From Geofilum rubicundum JCM 15548 (lineage in GTDB: Bacteria; Bacteroidota; Bacteroidia; Bacteroidales; Marinilabiliaceae): a stretch of DNA of 64,000 bases. The notes beneath the pieces are model-generated. The model saw only the letters and a program-made list of their open reading frames with translations, was not told the origin of the DNA and ran no database searches. How positions within the stretch are numbered: the first letter of the stretch is position 1; every line of letters begins with the position of its first letter. A program made the position numbers and the translations under genes. Of this stretch, positions 8,752 to 18,046 are shown one piece after another. The stretch lies in assembly GCF_000974365.1 (NCBI RefSeq), contig NZ_BAZW01000003.1, positions 62,001 to 126,000 of the forward strand, written 5' to 3'.

Positions 8752-11457
8752 ATGAGCAAAAAGCGTGTTTACACCTTCGGGAACGGCAAAGCCGAAGGAA
8801 AAGCAGATATGAAAAATCTGCTTGGAGGAAAAGGAGCCAATCTGGCTGAGATGAATCTTATTGGAGTGCCTGTGCCTCCGGGATTTACAATTACTACTGA
8901 GGTTTGTACCGAGTACAATGAACTGGGACAAGAAAAAGTAGTTGAGCTTTTAAAGGCTGAGGTGGAAGCGGCTATTTCAAACATTGAAAAACTCACAGAT
9001 ACAAAATTTGGTGATTCAAACAACCCCCTGCTGGTTTCGGTTCGTTCAGGTGCCCGAGCTTCCATGCCCGGTATGATGGACACCATTCTCAATCTGGGAT
9101 TGAACGATGATGCCGTAAAAGGTATTGCTGCCAAGTCGGGCAACGAATGGTTTGCATGGGACTCCTACCGCCGCTTTGTGCAAATGTATGGCGACGTAGT
9201 GCTGGGCATGAAGCCTGAGTCTAAAGAAGCCATTGATCCCTTTGAGTTAATCATGGATGAGGCCAAAGAAGCCAAAGGTGTTGAACTGGATACTGAACTG
9301 ACTGTTGATGACCTGAAAGAGTTGGTAGTGAAATTTAAGAAGGCCGTGAAAGATCAAACAGGCCGTGATTTTCCAACGTCTGCCTGGGAACAGTTATGGG
9401 GAGCGGTAATGGCTGTGTTTGACAGTTGGACCAATCCACGTGCCAACTACTACCGACGCTTGAATAATATTCCTGATGAATGGGGAACTGCCGTTAATGT
9501 TCAGTCCATGGTATTTGGCAATATGGGTAATACTTCTGCTACAGGTGTTGCTTTTACACGCGATGCAGCCACCGGTGAAGATGTGTTCAATGGTGAATAC
9601 CTGATCAATGCCCAGGGTGAAGATGTGGTGGCTGGTACACGTACCCCGCAGGAAATTACGCTTGAAGGCAGCCGTCGTTGGGCCAAACTTCAAAGCGTTT
9701 CTGAAGAAGATCGCAAAGCCAAATTTCCTTCGCTGGAGGAGACCATGCCGGAACTATATAAGGAACTGAATGTGGTTCAGCAAAAACTGGAAGATCACTA
9801 CAAGGATATGCAGGATATGGAATTTACCATCCAGTCCGGCAAACTCTGGATACTTCAGACACGAAATGGAAAGCGTACAGGTGCTGCCATGGTCAAAATA
9901 GCCATGGATCTGTTACGTGATAAAAAGATAGATGACAAAACAGCTTTGTTGCGTTTGGAAGCTAATAAACTGGATGAATTATTGCACCCGGTTTTTGACA
10001 GCGTCGCCATCCGTTCAGCCAATGTACTGGCCAAAGGATTGCCCGCTTCTCCGGGAGCTGCAACCGGCCAAATCGTCTTTTTTGCCGATGAGGCGGCTAA
10101 GTTTGAGCAGAGTATTCTGGTCCGCATAGAAACCTCTCCCGAAGATTTGGAAGGTATGAACATTGCTCGTGGTATTTTAACCGCCCGTGGTGGTATGACC
10201 TCCCACGCAGCTGTTGTGGCCCGCGGTATGGGTAAGTGCTGTGTGTCGGGTGCCGGTGCTCTGAAAATCGACTATAAGGCACGTACCCTCACCATTGATG
10301 GAAAAGTATATGAGGAAGGCGCCTGGATTTCATTGAACGGTACCAGTGGTGAAGTATATGAAGGCAAAGTGTTGACACGCAAGCCCGATATGAGTGGTGA
10401 TTTTGGTTTGATCATGGACTTGTCAGCCAAGTTTACCAAAATGAATGTGCGCACCAACGCAGATTCTCCCAAGGATGCGCAGGTAGCCCGTGATTTCGGC
10501 GCGCAGGGAATTGGTCTGTGCCGCACCGAGCACATGTTTTTTGAAGGTGCCCGTATCAAAGCGATGCGTGAAATGATTTTGGCATCCACTACTGATGGGC
10601 GTAAGCGGGCTTTGGCCAAACTATTGCCTTATCAGCGCGAAGATTTTGAAGGTATCTTTGAAGCCATGGCCGGTTACGGTGTGACTGTGCGTCTGCTTGA
10701 TCCGCCATTGCATGAATTTGTACCCCACCAGTTGGCCACTCAGAAAGAGCTGGCTCAGGAAATGGGTGTAAGTGTGGATGTGGTGAAGGCCAAGGTGGAT
10801 TCTCTGGAGGAGTTTAACCCTATGTTGGGACATCGCGGTTGTCGATTAGGAAACACCTATCCTGAAATCACTGAAATGCAGGCCCGTGCCATCATCGAAG
10901 CGGCCTTGAATTTGAAAGCCAAAGGGGTGGATGCCCGTCCTGAAATCATGGTGCCACTCATTGGTACCTTGAAAGAATATAAAATGCAGGCGGATATTAT
11001 TCGCGCTACTGCTGAAAAAGTATTTGAAGAGCGTGGCGATAAAATTGACTATCTGGTAGGTACCATGATTGAGATTCCACGTGCGGCATTAACAGCTGAT
11101 CTGATTGCTGCTGAAGCTGACTTTTTCTCTTTCGGAACCAATGACTTGACGCAAATGACCTTTGGTTATTCCCGTGATGATGCCGGAACTTTTCTTCCTA
11201 TCTATATGGATAAGGGAATTCTGAAGCATGATCCTTTCCAGGTTTTGGATCAGGAAGGTGTTGGTCAGCTGGTTCAAATGGGAACTCAGAAAGGACGCTC
11301 TGTCAAACCAGATCTTAAAGTAGGAATTTGTGGCGAGCATGGTGGCGAGCCATCCTCTGTAGAGTTCTGTCACGGTGTGGGAATGGACTATGTCAGTTGT
11401 TCACCATACAGGGTGCCTATTGCCCGTCTGGCTGCTGCACAAGCTGCTGTGAAGTAA
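8752..11457 (+). CDS. ppdK: Pyruvate, phosphate dikinase
   Basis: This 901-residue protein is a full-length PPDK, which interconverts pyruvate, ATP and phosphate with PEP, AMP and pyrophosphate. The N-terminal nucleotide-binding domain opens with the NLLGGKGANLAEM signature. The central swivelling phosphohistidine domain carries GGMTSHAAVVARGMG, with the catalytic His near residue 485. The C-terminal PEP/pyruvate barrel ends with VGICGEHGGEP, whose Cys near residue 860 is the catalytic acid. All key residues are present. It is a single-gene unit between two terminators. With PFOR it fits pyrophosphate-linked glycolysis or gluconeogenesis in an anaerobe. Confidence 0.98.
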   Translation: MSKKRVYTFGNGKAEGKADMKNLLGGKGANLAEMNLIGVPVPPGFTITTEVCTEYNELGQEKVVELLKAEVEAAISNIEKLTDTKFGDSNNPLLVSVRSGARASMPGMMDTILNLGLNDDAVKGIAAKSGNEWFAWDSYRRFVQMYGDVVLGMKPESKEAIDPFELIMDEAKEAKGVELDTELTVDDLKELVVKFKKAVKDQTGRDFPTSAWEQLWGAVMAVFDSWTNPRANYYRRLNNIPDEWGTAVNVQSMVFGNMGNTSATGVAFTRDAATGEDVFNGEYLINAQGEDVVAGTRTPQEITLEGSRRWAKLQSVSEEDRKAKFPSLEETMPELYKELNVVQQKLEDHYKDMQDMEFTIQSGKLWILQTRNGKRTGAAMVKIAMDLLRDKKIDDKTALLRLEANKLDELLHPVFDSVAIRSANVLAKGLPASPGAATGQIVFFADEAAKFEQSILVRIETSPEDLEGMNIARGILTARGGMTSHAAVVARGMGKCCVSGAGALKIDYKARTLTIDGKVYEEGAWISLNGTSGEVYEGKVLTRKPDMSGDFGLIMDLSAKFTKMNVRTNADSPKDAQVARDFGAQGIGLCRTEHMFFEGARIKAMREMILASTTDGRKRALAKLLPYQREDFEGIFEAMAGYGVTVRLLDPPLHEFVPHQLATQKELAQEMGVSVDVVKAKVDSLEEFNPMLGHRGCRLGNTYPEITEMQARAIIEAALNLKAKGVDARPEIMVPLIGTLKEYKMQADIIRATAEKVFEERGDKIDYLVGTMIEIPRAALTADLIAAEADFFSFGTNDLTQMTFGYSRDDAGTFLPIYMDKGILKHDPFQVLDQEGVGQLVQMGTQKGRSVKPDLKVGICGEHGGEPSSVEFCHGVGMDYVSCSPYRVPIARLAAAQAAVK

Positions 11458-11483
11458 GTGTTGTTTTCTTTTTCATATTTGGG

Positions 11484-11519
11484 GGGACCGTCTTTAAAAA
11501 GGGGCGGTCCCTTTTTTAT
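11484..11519 (+). terminator. Intrinsic terminator of ppdK
   Basis: A GGGACCG / CGGTCCC stem of 7 bp with a 14-base loop is followed by TTTTTTATT, 26 bases after the ppdK stop codon. Confidence 0.9.
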
Positions 11520-11606
11520 TGATTGCCCCGGGTTTTGTGTCCACCATGCCGATTCAAATATTTTAGTTAATTTTGTCGGCTGGCCGGTGAAAAAACCAGT
11601 CGGTTA

Positions 11607-12041
11607 ATGAAAAGGACATTGGGAAGATTAGTTGCTTTTGATGTGGGTAAAAAACGTGTAGGGATTGCGGTCACTGATCCCTCACAAATAATTGCCAATG
11701 GCTTAACAACCTTGGTTATACATGAGGTCTTGCCCTTTTTGGTTAAGTATCTTGAGAACGAGCAAGTCGACTTGTTCGTAGTCGGCTATGCCCGGCAAAC
11801 TAATGGAGAGGACTCTGAATCCATGGCTTATATCAAACCTTTTGTTCAAAGTTTAAAGAACAAGTTCCCGCATATAACTGTTGAATGGGTGGACGAGCGT
11901 TACACCAGCCAGATGGCTTTTCAAGCGATGATTGATGGTGGATTGGGGAAAAAGGCCCGAAGGGATAAGGCGATGATTGACAAAATTAGTGCGACCATTA
12001 TTTTGCAGTCCTATTTAGAATCCCGCGATTTTGGCCGTTGA
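11607..12041 (+). CDS. ruvX: RuvX/YqgF family Holliday junction resolvase-like / pre-16S rRNA nuclease
   Basis: A 144-residue YqgF-family RNase H-fold protein of normal length. The first catalytic Asp lies in FDVGKKRVGIAV near residue 12. The VDERYTSQ motif near residue 95 supplies the second acidic site, and DKISATIILQSYL near the end contains the third. In E. coli the family matures the 5' end of 16S rRNA, and it was first annotated as a Holliday junction resolvase. The stop codon lies 39 bases before the peptide deformylase start. That pair shares one transcriptional unit closed by the terminator at 12658. Confidence 0.93.
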   Translation: MKRTLGRLVAFDVGKKRVGIAVTDPSQIIANGLTTLVIHEVLPFLVKYLENEQVDLFVVGYARQTNGEDSESMAYIKPFVQSLKNKFPHITVEWVDERYTSQMAFQAMIDGGLGKKARRDKAMIDKISATIILQSYLESRDFGR

Positions 12042-12080
12042 TGAGTGGAAGTATATAGAATTTTTAAAGCGTTTTTTATC

Positions 12081-12635
12081 ATGATTTTGCCTGTTTATGT
12101 ATATGGTCATCCAGTGTTGCGCAAAGTAGCTACGGAGATCGGACCCGATTATGAAAATTTTTCTGAGCTGCACACCAATATGTGGGAAACCATGTACCAT
12201 TCTGATGGCGTTGGTCTGGCCGCACCTCAAATCGGGCTCCCCATTCGTTTGTTTGTCATCGATGGGAATGGTCTGGCGGAGGATTTTCCCGAATTGAAAA
12301 ATTTCAAGCACACTTTTATCAATGCGGAGATTGTTGAAAGAAGCCCTTCTAAGGTTATGGAATCGGAAGGCTGTTTAAGCCTCCCCGGTATTCGTGAGGA
12401 GGTGTCCCGTCCCGATCGTATCCGGATTAAATTCCTAGATGAGCATTTTGAACCGCGTGATGAGGTTTATGAAGGCTTTGCTGCCCGTATCGTGCAACAC
12501 GAGTACGATCATATTGAAGGAAAATTGTTTGTTGACTATCTCTCACCACTACGCCGGCGGCTTATTAAAGGTAAATTGAACGCCATCACGGTGGGTAAGG
12601 TGGATGTGGATTATAGAATAAAGTTACCTAAGTAA
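12081..12635 (+). CDS. def: Peptide deformylase
   Basis: A 184-residue iron/zinc peptide deformylase that removes the formyl group from nascent proteins. All three family motifs are intact: [10 protein letters not shown] near residue 43, EGCLSLPG (metal-binding Cys) near 95, and QHEYDHIEG (metal-binding His pair and catalytic Glu) near 138. I place the start at ATG 12081, giving [14 protein letters not shown], the usual N-terminus. The open frame extends upstream to a GTG at 12045, but those 12 residues do not belong to the family. It follows ruvX closely. Confidence 0.97.
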   Translation: MILPVYVYGHPVLRKVATEIGPDYENFSELHTNMWETMYHSDGVGLAAPQIGLPIRLFVIDGNGLAEDFPELKNFKHTFINAEIVERSPSKVMESEGCLSLPGIREEVSRPDRIRIKFLDEHFEPRDEVYEGFAARIVQHEYDHIEGKLFVDYLSPLRRRLIKGKLNAITVGKVDVDYRIKLPK

Positions 12636-12657
12636 AGGCATTTCTATTTTAAAGGAG

Positions 12658-12706
12658 CAAAAAGGCATTTGGGTTTTTAATAAACTCAAAATGCCTTTTT
12701 TGCTTT
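12658..12706 (+). terminator. Intrinsic terminator of ruvX-def
   Basis: A 13-bp stem CAAAAAGGCATTT / AAATGCCTTTTTG, extended inside by GGGTTT / AAACTC pairing, is followed by a T-rich tract. It is close to symmetrical and may act in both directions. Confidence 0.85.
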
Positions 12707-12828
12707 TCATGGTAATGGCGAATGGAGAGGCACTCAAGGTGCAGTTGTTTTAATTGAAACATCTTCTTGATTAGTCAAGTTATTAGCGCAGTTAGTGGAA
12801 TGGGGTGGGATGCTATGTTTTCATGTTG

Positions 12829-12836
12829 TAATTTTG
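12829..12836 (+). promoter_or_regulatory. Candidate -7 promoter box for the FemAB-like array
   Basis: TAATTTTG fits the Bacteroidota TAnnTTTG -7 consensus and lies 47 bases before the first FemAB-like gene, just after the def terminator. A matching -33 element is not obvious. Confidence 0.4.
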
Positions 12837-12882
12837 TTTTAACAGGGAAACGATTGGTTTTCTGTTCCCAAATTTCTCGATT

Positions 12883-13941
12883 ATGAAAGGTTTAAACCTC
12901 GAAGTTCATAGAGTTGATATGGATGCGTGGCGAGTCGATATGGATGCCTTTAATGTTGGTTTATTCAACACATGGCAATGGGTGAGTTCCTTGACCAATG
13001 ATTTTTCAAAAGATATCTATTTGAATTTTGTACATAATGGTGAAGTGCTTGGGAAGGTGACTGGTTTAATACTCCAAAAGGGATTATTAAAGGGGCAGCA
13101 CCTCTACTTTACCTCAGGTCCTGCTTTAAAAAAGTGGAATTCTGATATTTTCGCTGAGTGTCTGAAGGCATTGTATCATTATTCTTTAAAAGAAGGTTTT
13201 TCGAGGGTTCATATTCGCCCCTTTGAACAGGAGGTTCATGAGGTTCTGGACCTGCCAAATTATTTTAGCACGATGGCCAGGGAACATGTGGTCATTTATT
13301 CTGATTTTAAAGAAAAGGTCAAGTTTAAATATGGTTTTAAGCAGAATGCTAAAAAAGCCAGAAAGGCAGGAGCTGTTTTTAAGTCAAGCAGATCATTGGA
13401 AGTGTTGGATCGTTTGTTTGAATTGATGGACAACACCAGGGTGAAAAGGAGGATGAAATATGGACATGATTATGACCCGATGTATTTTCTTAATTTGAAC
13501 AAAAAAGCCCTCACCAAATTGCTGGATACAGGTTTAGGGATTCTGCATTACGCTGAAATAGATGGGGTTATTCACAGTGCTCAGTTTAATATAGAACATG
13601 ATGGGAGAATTTTTGCCCTTTTGATGGGTTCAGATGATCTGGCTTATAGCAAGGGTATTCCTTCTTTTATTGATCAGAATATTTCCAAAAAGGCTTTTGC
13701 GGAAAGGGCCCGGTATTATAATTTAGGTTCAGGGCCTGGTGAAAGTGAGGGCGGACTTGGTCTGCAGAGGTATAAAGAGGCTCAGGGCAGTCGGGAATTG
13801 ACCAGGTACGGTTATTACACCTACTTCCTTACCTTTCCTTACAAGTTGCTCAATCCTTTAATTCGTCTGAGTAAAGCCTTGCCAGATAACCCTGTCCTGA
13901 ATTTTGGCAGAAGTGCCATTCGACTTTTAAATTTTTCATAG
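12883..13941 (+). CDS. FemAB/GNAT-like acyltransferase, array copy 1
   Basis: A 352-residue member of the FemAB-related GNAT acyltransferases (peptidoglycan-bridge FemX/BioF2-like fold). FemAB proteins transfer amino acids from aminoacyl-tRNA, and relatives transfer other acyl groups. Features shared with the four later copies are FNTWQWV near residue 27, the basic helix FKQNAKKARKAG near residue 148, KYGHDYDPMYF near 186, LLMGSDDLAY near 246 and YYNLGSGPGESEGG near 280. A lysine/arginine-rich helix of this kind is expected to bind RNA or an anionic donor. No signal peptide is seen, so it should be cytoplasmic. The start is the ATG after a TAATTTTG box. Substrate unknown. Confidence 0.75.
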   Translation: MKGLNLEVHRVDMDAWRVDMDAFNVGLFNTWQWVSSLTNDFSKDIYLNFVHNGEVLGKVTGLILQKGLLKGQHLYFTSGPALKKWNSDIFAECLKALYHYSLKEGFSRVHIRPFEQEVHEVLDLPNYFSTMAREHVVIYSDFKEKVKFKYGFKQNAKKARKAGAVFKSSRSLEVLDRLFELMDNTRVKRRMKYGHDYDPMYFLNLNKKALTKLLDTGLGILHYAEIDGVIHSAQFNIEHDGRIFALLMGSDDLAYSKGIPSFIDQNISKKAFAERARYYNLGSGPGESEGGLGLQRYKEAQGSRELTRYGYYTYFLTFPYKLLNPLIRLSKALPDNPVLNFGRSAIRLLNFS

Positions 13942-14406
13942 GCCGCACTTGTTCTCCTGTTAATATGGATTTTGGCCCCATTGCACATAAACTGTTTTTG
14001 TTGGCAAAAAAATGTAACAGCCGAATGTGCATTGAAATTAGGCGGCTGTCCGCTTCACAGTGGCGTGAAGATTTGTTTTGGAACTTATAATTGACGTTAA
14101 TCAATTTTTCCGTTGGGTTTATCAATCAAAACCAATGTTAACAAATTGTTATTTTATTTTTATGGTGGATTTCGTTTTATTGAAAATTCAATAAGGAATT
14201 CATAACAACCTTCTTGTCAGGGGGGGCTGCTTAAAAGTTCCTGAGTTTTTCCTTTTTTATCTCCCGGGTGACTGTTGATTGAGGTGCTTGTTTTTGTTTA
14301 AAATTATTTATCAGATAAAGAATTGTTTTGTCTGACAAGTTCTTTCGGACGATGCAAAACAGAATATTTGAACTGGTTGTTTTTTTGTGCAATTATAATA
14401 GATGGC
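13942..14406. other. 465-base intergenic region in the FemAB-like array
   Basis: No gene is supported. Two small inverted repeats are visible: ACAGCCG / CGGCTGT (14017-14023 with 14043-14049) and, just after, CTTCAC / GTGAAG. The sequence then becomes very AT-rich before the kinase-like gene and probably holds its promoter. An in-frame start at 14323 would lengthen that gene by 28 residues, but this part does not look like coding sequence of the family. Confidence 0.4.
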
Positions 14407-15474
14407 ATGGTTCGCGAGGAATTGTATAATGTTATTAAATCTGATACGTCTGTACGGCTTATTCTCAGGAAGGAAGTCGATGAGATGATTGAACAGATCA
14501 ATTGGACCGCTATAAACAGCAATAGTAATATCGTATTTCGAGCTGAAGGAAAGAAGGGGGCTGTTTATATACGATTACCGCATAAGTTTCATTCTGGGTT
14601 GAGTGTTGTAAAACCCGATGTGGAAAAGGAAGTTCTAATGGCTGTTTCGCAATTGAGGATTGGGCCACAACTACTTCTTTTCAATGAATCGACCGGAATA
14701 TTGATGACGAAAGCCATTGAAGGATATAAGTTGTCTTTATCACTTTTTTCCAGCAAAAAGTTTCTGAAAGAAATCGTTCATACCATTAAGAGAGTGCATT
14801 CTAATGCCAAGGTAAACGGTAGCTTTTATCCTACCGATGAAATTAATGGTCTCGTTCAAAGGGCGCAAAAAGAAGGTGTTCGATTTCCGGATGATTTTGA
14901 GGAGCTGATGGTAAAATTGAATGCGATTTATAGCGAGCCGTGGATAAAGGAGGAAGCCTACAGGGTGCTTTCTCATAATGACTTGCATTATGAGAACTTT
15001 ATTTTTTCTGCCAATAACTCATTGGCGGAAAATTCCACGCGATTTCGATCTTCAGGAATCAAGAATTTCGGTCAAGTAGGCGTGCGGATTTTAGATTGGG
15101 AGTATGCGGCAATGGGTAATTTGTTTTATGACCTGTCCTCCCTAACACTTTACTTACTTCCCTATCGGAAGAAGTTTGTTTTACAGACCTATTTCGGTGT
15201 TTTTAGAAAGGAAGATTATGACCGTTTACTTAAAATGGAGGTTGTAAGTTCCATTTGGTATGGAGTTGAAGCCCTTTATAAATATAGTTTTACTCAAGAT
15301 GCATGGTATTTGACGTTTGCTGAAAGTTGTTTTAACAGGGTTAGATCCAGAGGTTTGTTGTATCGCATATATAGAGCATCAGGATTACGAACTATGCGAT
15401 GGATTATACGGAAGAAGATTTCTGAAATATGGAATAATGAAAACAGGATACAAAAAACAAATCATAATCCTTAG
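14407..15474 (+). CDS. Choline/ethanolamine kinase-like (LicA/APH fold) protein
   Basis: A 355-residue protein with the aminoglycoside-phosphotransferase/choline-kinase fold. Brenner's motif LSHNDLHYENFIF (catalytic Asp and Asn) lies near residue 193, and the metal-binding VRILDWEYAAMGNLFYDLSS near residue 226. DWEYA followed by YDL is typical of choline and ethanolamine kinases such as LicA. The N-lobe is divergent. I chose ATG 14407 (MVREELYN) over 14323. It lies between FemAB-like copies 1 and 2 on the same strand. A role phosphorylating a small amino alcohol or sugar for glycan or lipid decoration is inference from fold and context. Confidence 0.7.
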   Translation: MVREELYNVIKSDTSVRLILRKEVDEMIEQINWTAINSNSNIVFRAEGKKGAVYIRLPHKFHSGLSVVKPDVEKEVLMAVSQLRIGPQLLLFNESTGILMTKAIEGYKLSLSLFSSKKFLKEIVHTIKRVHSNAKVNGSFYPTDEINGLVQRAQKEGVRFPDDFEELMVKLNAIYSEPWIKEEAYRVLSHNDLHYENFIFSANNSLAENSTRFRSSGIKNFGQVGVRILDWEYAAMGNLFYDLSSLTLYLLPYRKKFVLQTYFGVFRKEDYDRLLKMEVVSSIWYGVEALYKYSFTQDAWYLTFAESCFNRVRSRGLLYRIYRASGLRTMRWIIRKKISEIWNNENRIQKTNHNP

Positions 15475-15668
15475 CAGGGAAAAGCATATAAGGCATCGGG
15501 AAACATGATAAATTTGATATTATATTATAATCTGGCCGCAGCGACAGTGACAAAGGAGATAAGGGATTATCTGCCTATAAAATGTCGGTGGGCGCTATGC
15601 CTCATTTTGTTTCTGGTGTATATAGGATCAATGGTTGATTGTGGGTCTTTTTGAGAAGAAATAGAAAA

Positions 15669-16751
15669 ATGGAAAAAGGAATAATGGTGGTGGAGAAGGA
15701 TTCTCTGGAATGGAATAAATCTCTTATACATTTTGATCATAGTTTATTTATAACCAGCGAATGGCTTGAGGCTTTGGCCGATGAGTTTTGCCAACCTGTA
15801 TATTTTGATTTTGTCAAAGGTTCAGAAGTGGTGGCAAAAATTGCGGGACTTACATTCACTCAATCATTCTGGAAAGGAAGGGTTTTGTATATATATGGGG
15901 GGCTGGCGATGGTTGAGAGTGATAACAGCATATATGACAGCTGTTTTTTTGTGCTTTATAAGTATTGTGAGGCCCATGGATTTAATAGGATTGAAATAAA
16001 GAGCCTTGGTCAACCGATCTCATTTCCTGTTAAAAATAGATTCTTTTACAAAACAGAAATGCTTGAGTTTATTACGGATTTTCCCAAGGATGAATCTGGC
16101 ATTCGGTATAACCGAAATTTTAAGAGAAATCTAAAAAAATCCAAGGAACATGGCGGACGGTTTAGGGTGGTTACCGAACCTGGTCTGGAGCAGGAGTTAA
16201 GACATTTAATGATTCATACCCTGAGTCATCGGGTGAAAAAGAATTATAAGGACTACAATCCATTTTATTTGAAGAATCTTTCTTTAGAGAGTGTCCGAAG
16301 ATTGCTGGCCAATGGTCTGGGGCGTTTTTATTTAATTGAGGATGAGCAGGGCCTTCAAGGCATTCAGTTAAGTCTTGAAAAAGATGGGAAAGCCTACGGT
16401 TTACTTTTAGGGGCTGGTCCTTTATCCTATCAAAACGGGTATCGGCAGTTGCTGGATTACCAAATAATGGAATCCTTGGCTAGCAGGCGTTATCAATATT
16501 ACAATATGGGCTCCGTTTCGAGTGGTCCAGATGGCGAGGGCTTAGCTGCTTACAAGCTTTCAGCGGGCGCATCGGCCCATGTTTCCTATGGTGTTTATAC
16601 GCATTTTATGCAATTTCCTCAGCGCTTGTTAAATCCCTTATATGGCCTGGGGTATATTTTATTAAATGCGAAATGGGTAGTGGCTGCCAGACGCTTGTTC
16701 ATCTGGGTGACCATGCTCTTATTTTCAGAATCAGTGTTGGAATATTTTTAG
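15669..16751 (+). CDS. FemAB/GNAT-like acyltransferase, array copy 2
   Basis: A 360-residue paralogue of the 12883 gene. Family positions are present: LFITSEWLEAL near residue 28, the basic helix FKRNLKKSKEHGG near 149, YKDYNPFYLKNLS near 189, LLLGAGPLSYQNGY near 246 and YYNMGSVSSGPDGEG near 279. It differs in having GAG where the others have GSD. I chose ATG 15669 (MEKGIMVVEKD) because it aligns with the short N-termini of the other copies; the frame is open to 15639. It is followed after 21 bases by the unrecognised 16773 gene. Confidence 0.72.
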   Translation: MEKGIMVVEKDSLEWNKSLIHFDHSLFITSEWLEALADEFCQPVYFDFVKGSEVVAKIAGLTFTQSFWKGRVLYIYGGLAMVESDNSIYDSCFFVLYKYCEAHGFNRIEIKSLGQPISFPVKNRFFYKTEMLEFITDFPKDESGIRYNRNFKRNLKKSKEHGGRFRVVTEPGLEQELRHLMIHTLSHRVKKNYKDYNPFYLKNLSLESVRRLLANGLGRFYLIEDEQGLQGIQLSLEKDGKAYGLLLGAGPLSYQNGYRQLLDYQIMESLASRRYQYYNMGSVSSGPDGEGLAAYKLSAGASAHVSYGVYTHFMQFPQRLLNPLYGLGYILLNAKWVVAARRLFIWVTMLLFSESVLEYF

Positions 16752-16772
16752 GCGTAATGTAAATCATCTGGT

Positions 16773-17999
16773 ATGGATAAATTGAACATTGGTAATGGGC
16801 GTCAGTGGTGGCCATTGGATTTTGATTATTATCACGCCTATTGGTCGCAAATTGGCATAGAGCGCTCGTTGGCGGTTAGAAAGGATAATTTAAGCGTCCT
16901 CGAGGATTTGTTAACCAAGAGTCATATTCATCATTGGATGTATGGCAGTTCTTTATCGACCTTGTTTCACAAAGGCACTTTGTCGCTAACACAAGCTTAT
17001 GATGAAATGGCGATTGAGGTTCCTTCTTCTTCAAAGGATGAAAATCATTTTTTTAATCAATTGTCTTTGTTAGGATTTGACGTTGTAAATCGTAATGATT
17101 TGGTGGTAGTTGCCTATCGAAAAGGGTGTTATGTTAGATTGTTCCGTTTTCAAAAAGGCAAGTTGGGTTATACTTGTGGGACTAACCGATTTTCATTTAG
17201 TACTGTAGGTGAGCTTAAGGTTTTAGATTATAATGGGTTGAAATTGCGCACTCCCGGGAATACTCAGGTCTTTATAAATAGGATGCAGAACGTGCCCCTT
17301 AGGTTTGTTTGGATTAATTTTCTATCGAACCTTGGAAAGGCTTCCAATTATTGGTCTTTTTACAAACGGATGGTTAGGTTTTACAGCCGGATGGCCAGTG
17401 TAAATCTTTTGTTGAATTCCAATTGGCTTTTACGCACTTGTCGCATGGAGGTCAAAAAACTGACAGAGGACGAATTTCGTGACATGTTGATTGAGCCAAA
17501 TGACTCTCCGAACTGGTATTGGCGAAAAGATCATTATGACCTAATAACAAATCAGCGGAAGTTGTCAAAGGTGGGAGATATTATAGATTATTTCAAAGCG
17601 GATAACAGACTTAATTCCCTGACTGACCGGATTGTGGAAACGGAGCTTTTGGATGTGAAAAATGCTCATGTTCCCTTATATAAGAATCTTGATTTTTGGC
17701 AAAAGGGAAATAATTATTTCATCAATAGTATTCGGTTTTCGTTTAGAAAGGGTGTTGTTCCCTATGGTGAAGCCTTGGAGTATATTCGAAAAATGAAGTA
17801 TCCGATTTTATACTCCTCGGATTATTATAAGGGTTTGAAAGTGATGTCAGACATGGAAATCGCTGGTTTTTCGAAGAAAAATTTATTGACCTTTCACAAG
17901 GGGGCATGCATACACGGTCGTCACAGAGTCTGTGCCATGATGGGAAGAATCATTCAGGGACAACCATATATTCCTATGTACGCTCTGGTATATGGTTGA
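16773..17999 (+). CDS. Unrecognised protein, possibly LicD-like N-terminus and ParB/sulfiredoxin-like C-terminus
   Basis: I do not recognise this 408-residue protein with certainty. Residues 50-80 (HHWMYGSSLSTLFHKG, then YDEMAIEV) recall the nucleotidyltransferase-fold start of LicD/fukutin phosphotransferases (GTLLG..R.G ... D.D.D). The usual acidic triad is changed, so catalysis by that route is doubtful. The C-terminus (CIHGRHRVCAMMGRIIQG followed by PYIPMY) resembles the GxHR box of ParB/sulfiredoxin-like ligand-binding domains. The middle is rich in Trp, Tyr and Lys with no membrane segment. It lies inside the FemAB-like array, 21 bases after copy 2 and 47 before copy 3, so probably co-transcribed. 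Function open. Confidence 0.55.
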   Translation: MDKLNIGNGRQWWPLDFDYYHAYWSQIGIERSLAVRKDNLSVLEDLLTKSHIHHWMYGSSLSTLFHKGTLSLTQAYDEMAIEVPSSSKDENHFFNQLSLLGFDVVNRNDLVVVAYRKGCYVRLFRFQKGKLGYTCGTNRFSFSTVGELKVLDYNGLKLRTPGNTQVFINRMQNVPLRFVWINFLSNLGKASNYWSFYKRMVRFYSRMASVNLLLNSNWLLRTCRMEVKKLTEDEFRDMLIEPNDSPNWYWRKDHYDLITNQRKLSKVGDIIDYFKADNRLNSLTDRIVETELLDVKNAHVPLYKNLDFWQKGNNYFINSIRFSFRKGVVPYGEALEYIRKMKYPILYSSDYYKGLKVMSDMEIAGFSKKNLLTFHKGACIHGRHRVCAMMGRIIQGQPYIPMYALVYG

Positions 18000-18046
18000 T
18001 GAAGGTGAACATTAGTGTAGGGGTGAAAATATTTAAATAAAATAGG

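Noticed and set aside
12045-12080. Upstream GTG start of peptide deformylase
   Set aside because: It adds 12 residues not found in the family; ATG 12081 gives the canonical MILPVYVYG start.
14323-14406. Upstream in-frame start of the kinase-like gene
   Set aside because: The extra 28 residues are Cys/Phe-rich and do not match the family, while MVREELYN at 14407 gives a normal N-terminus.
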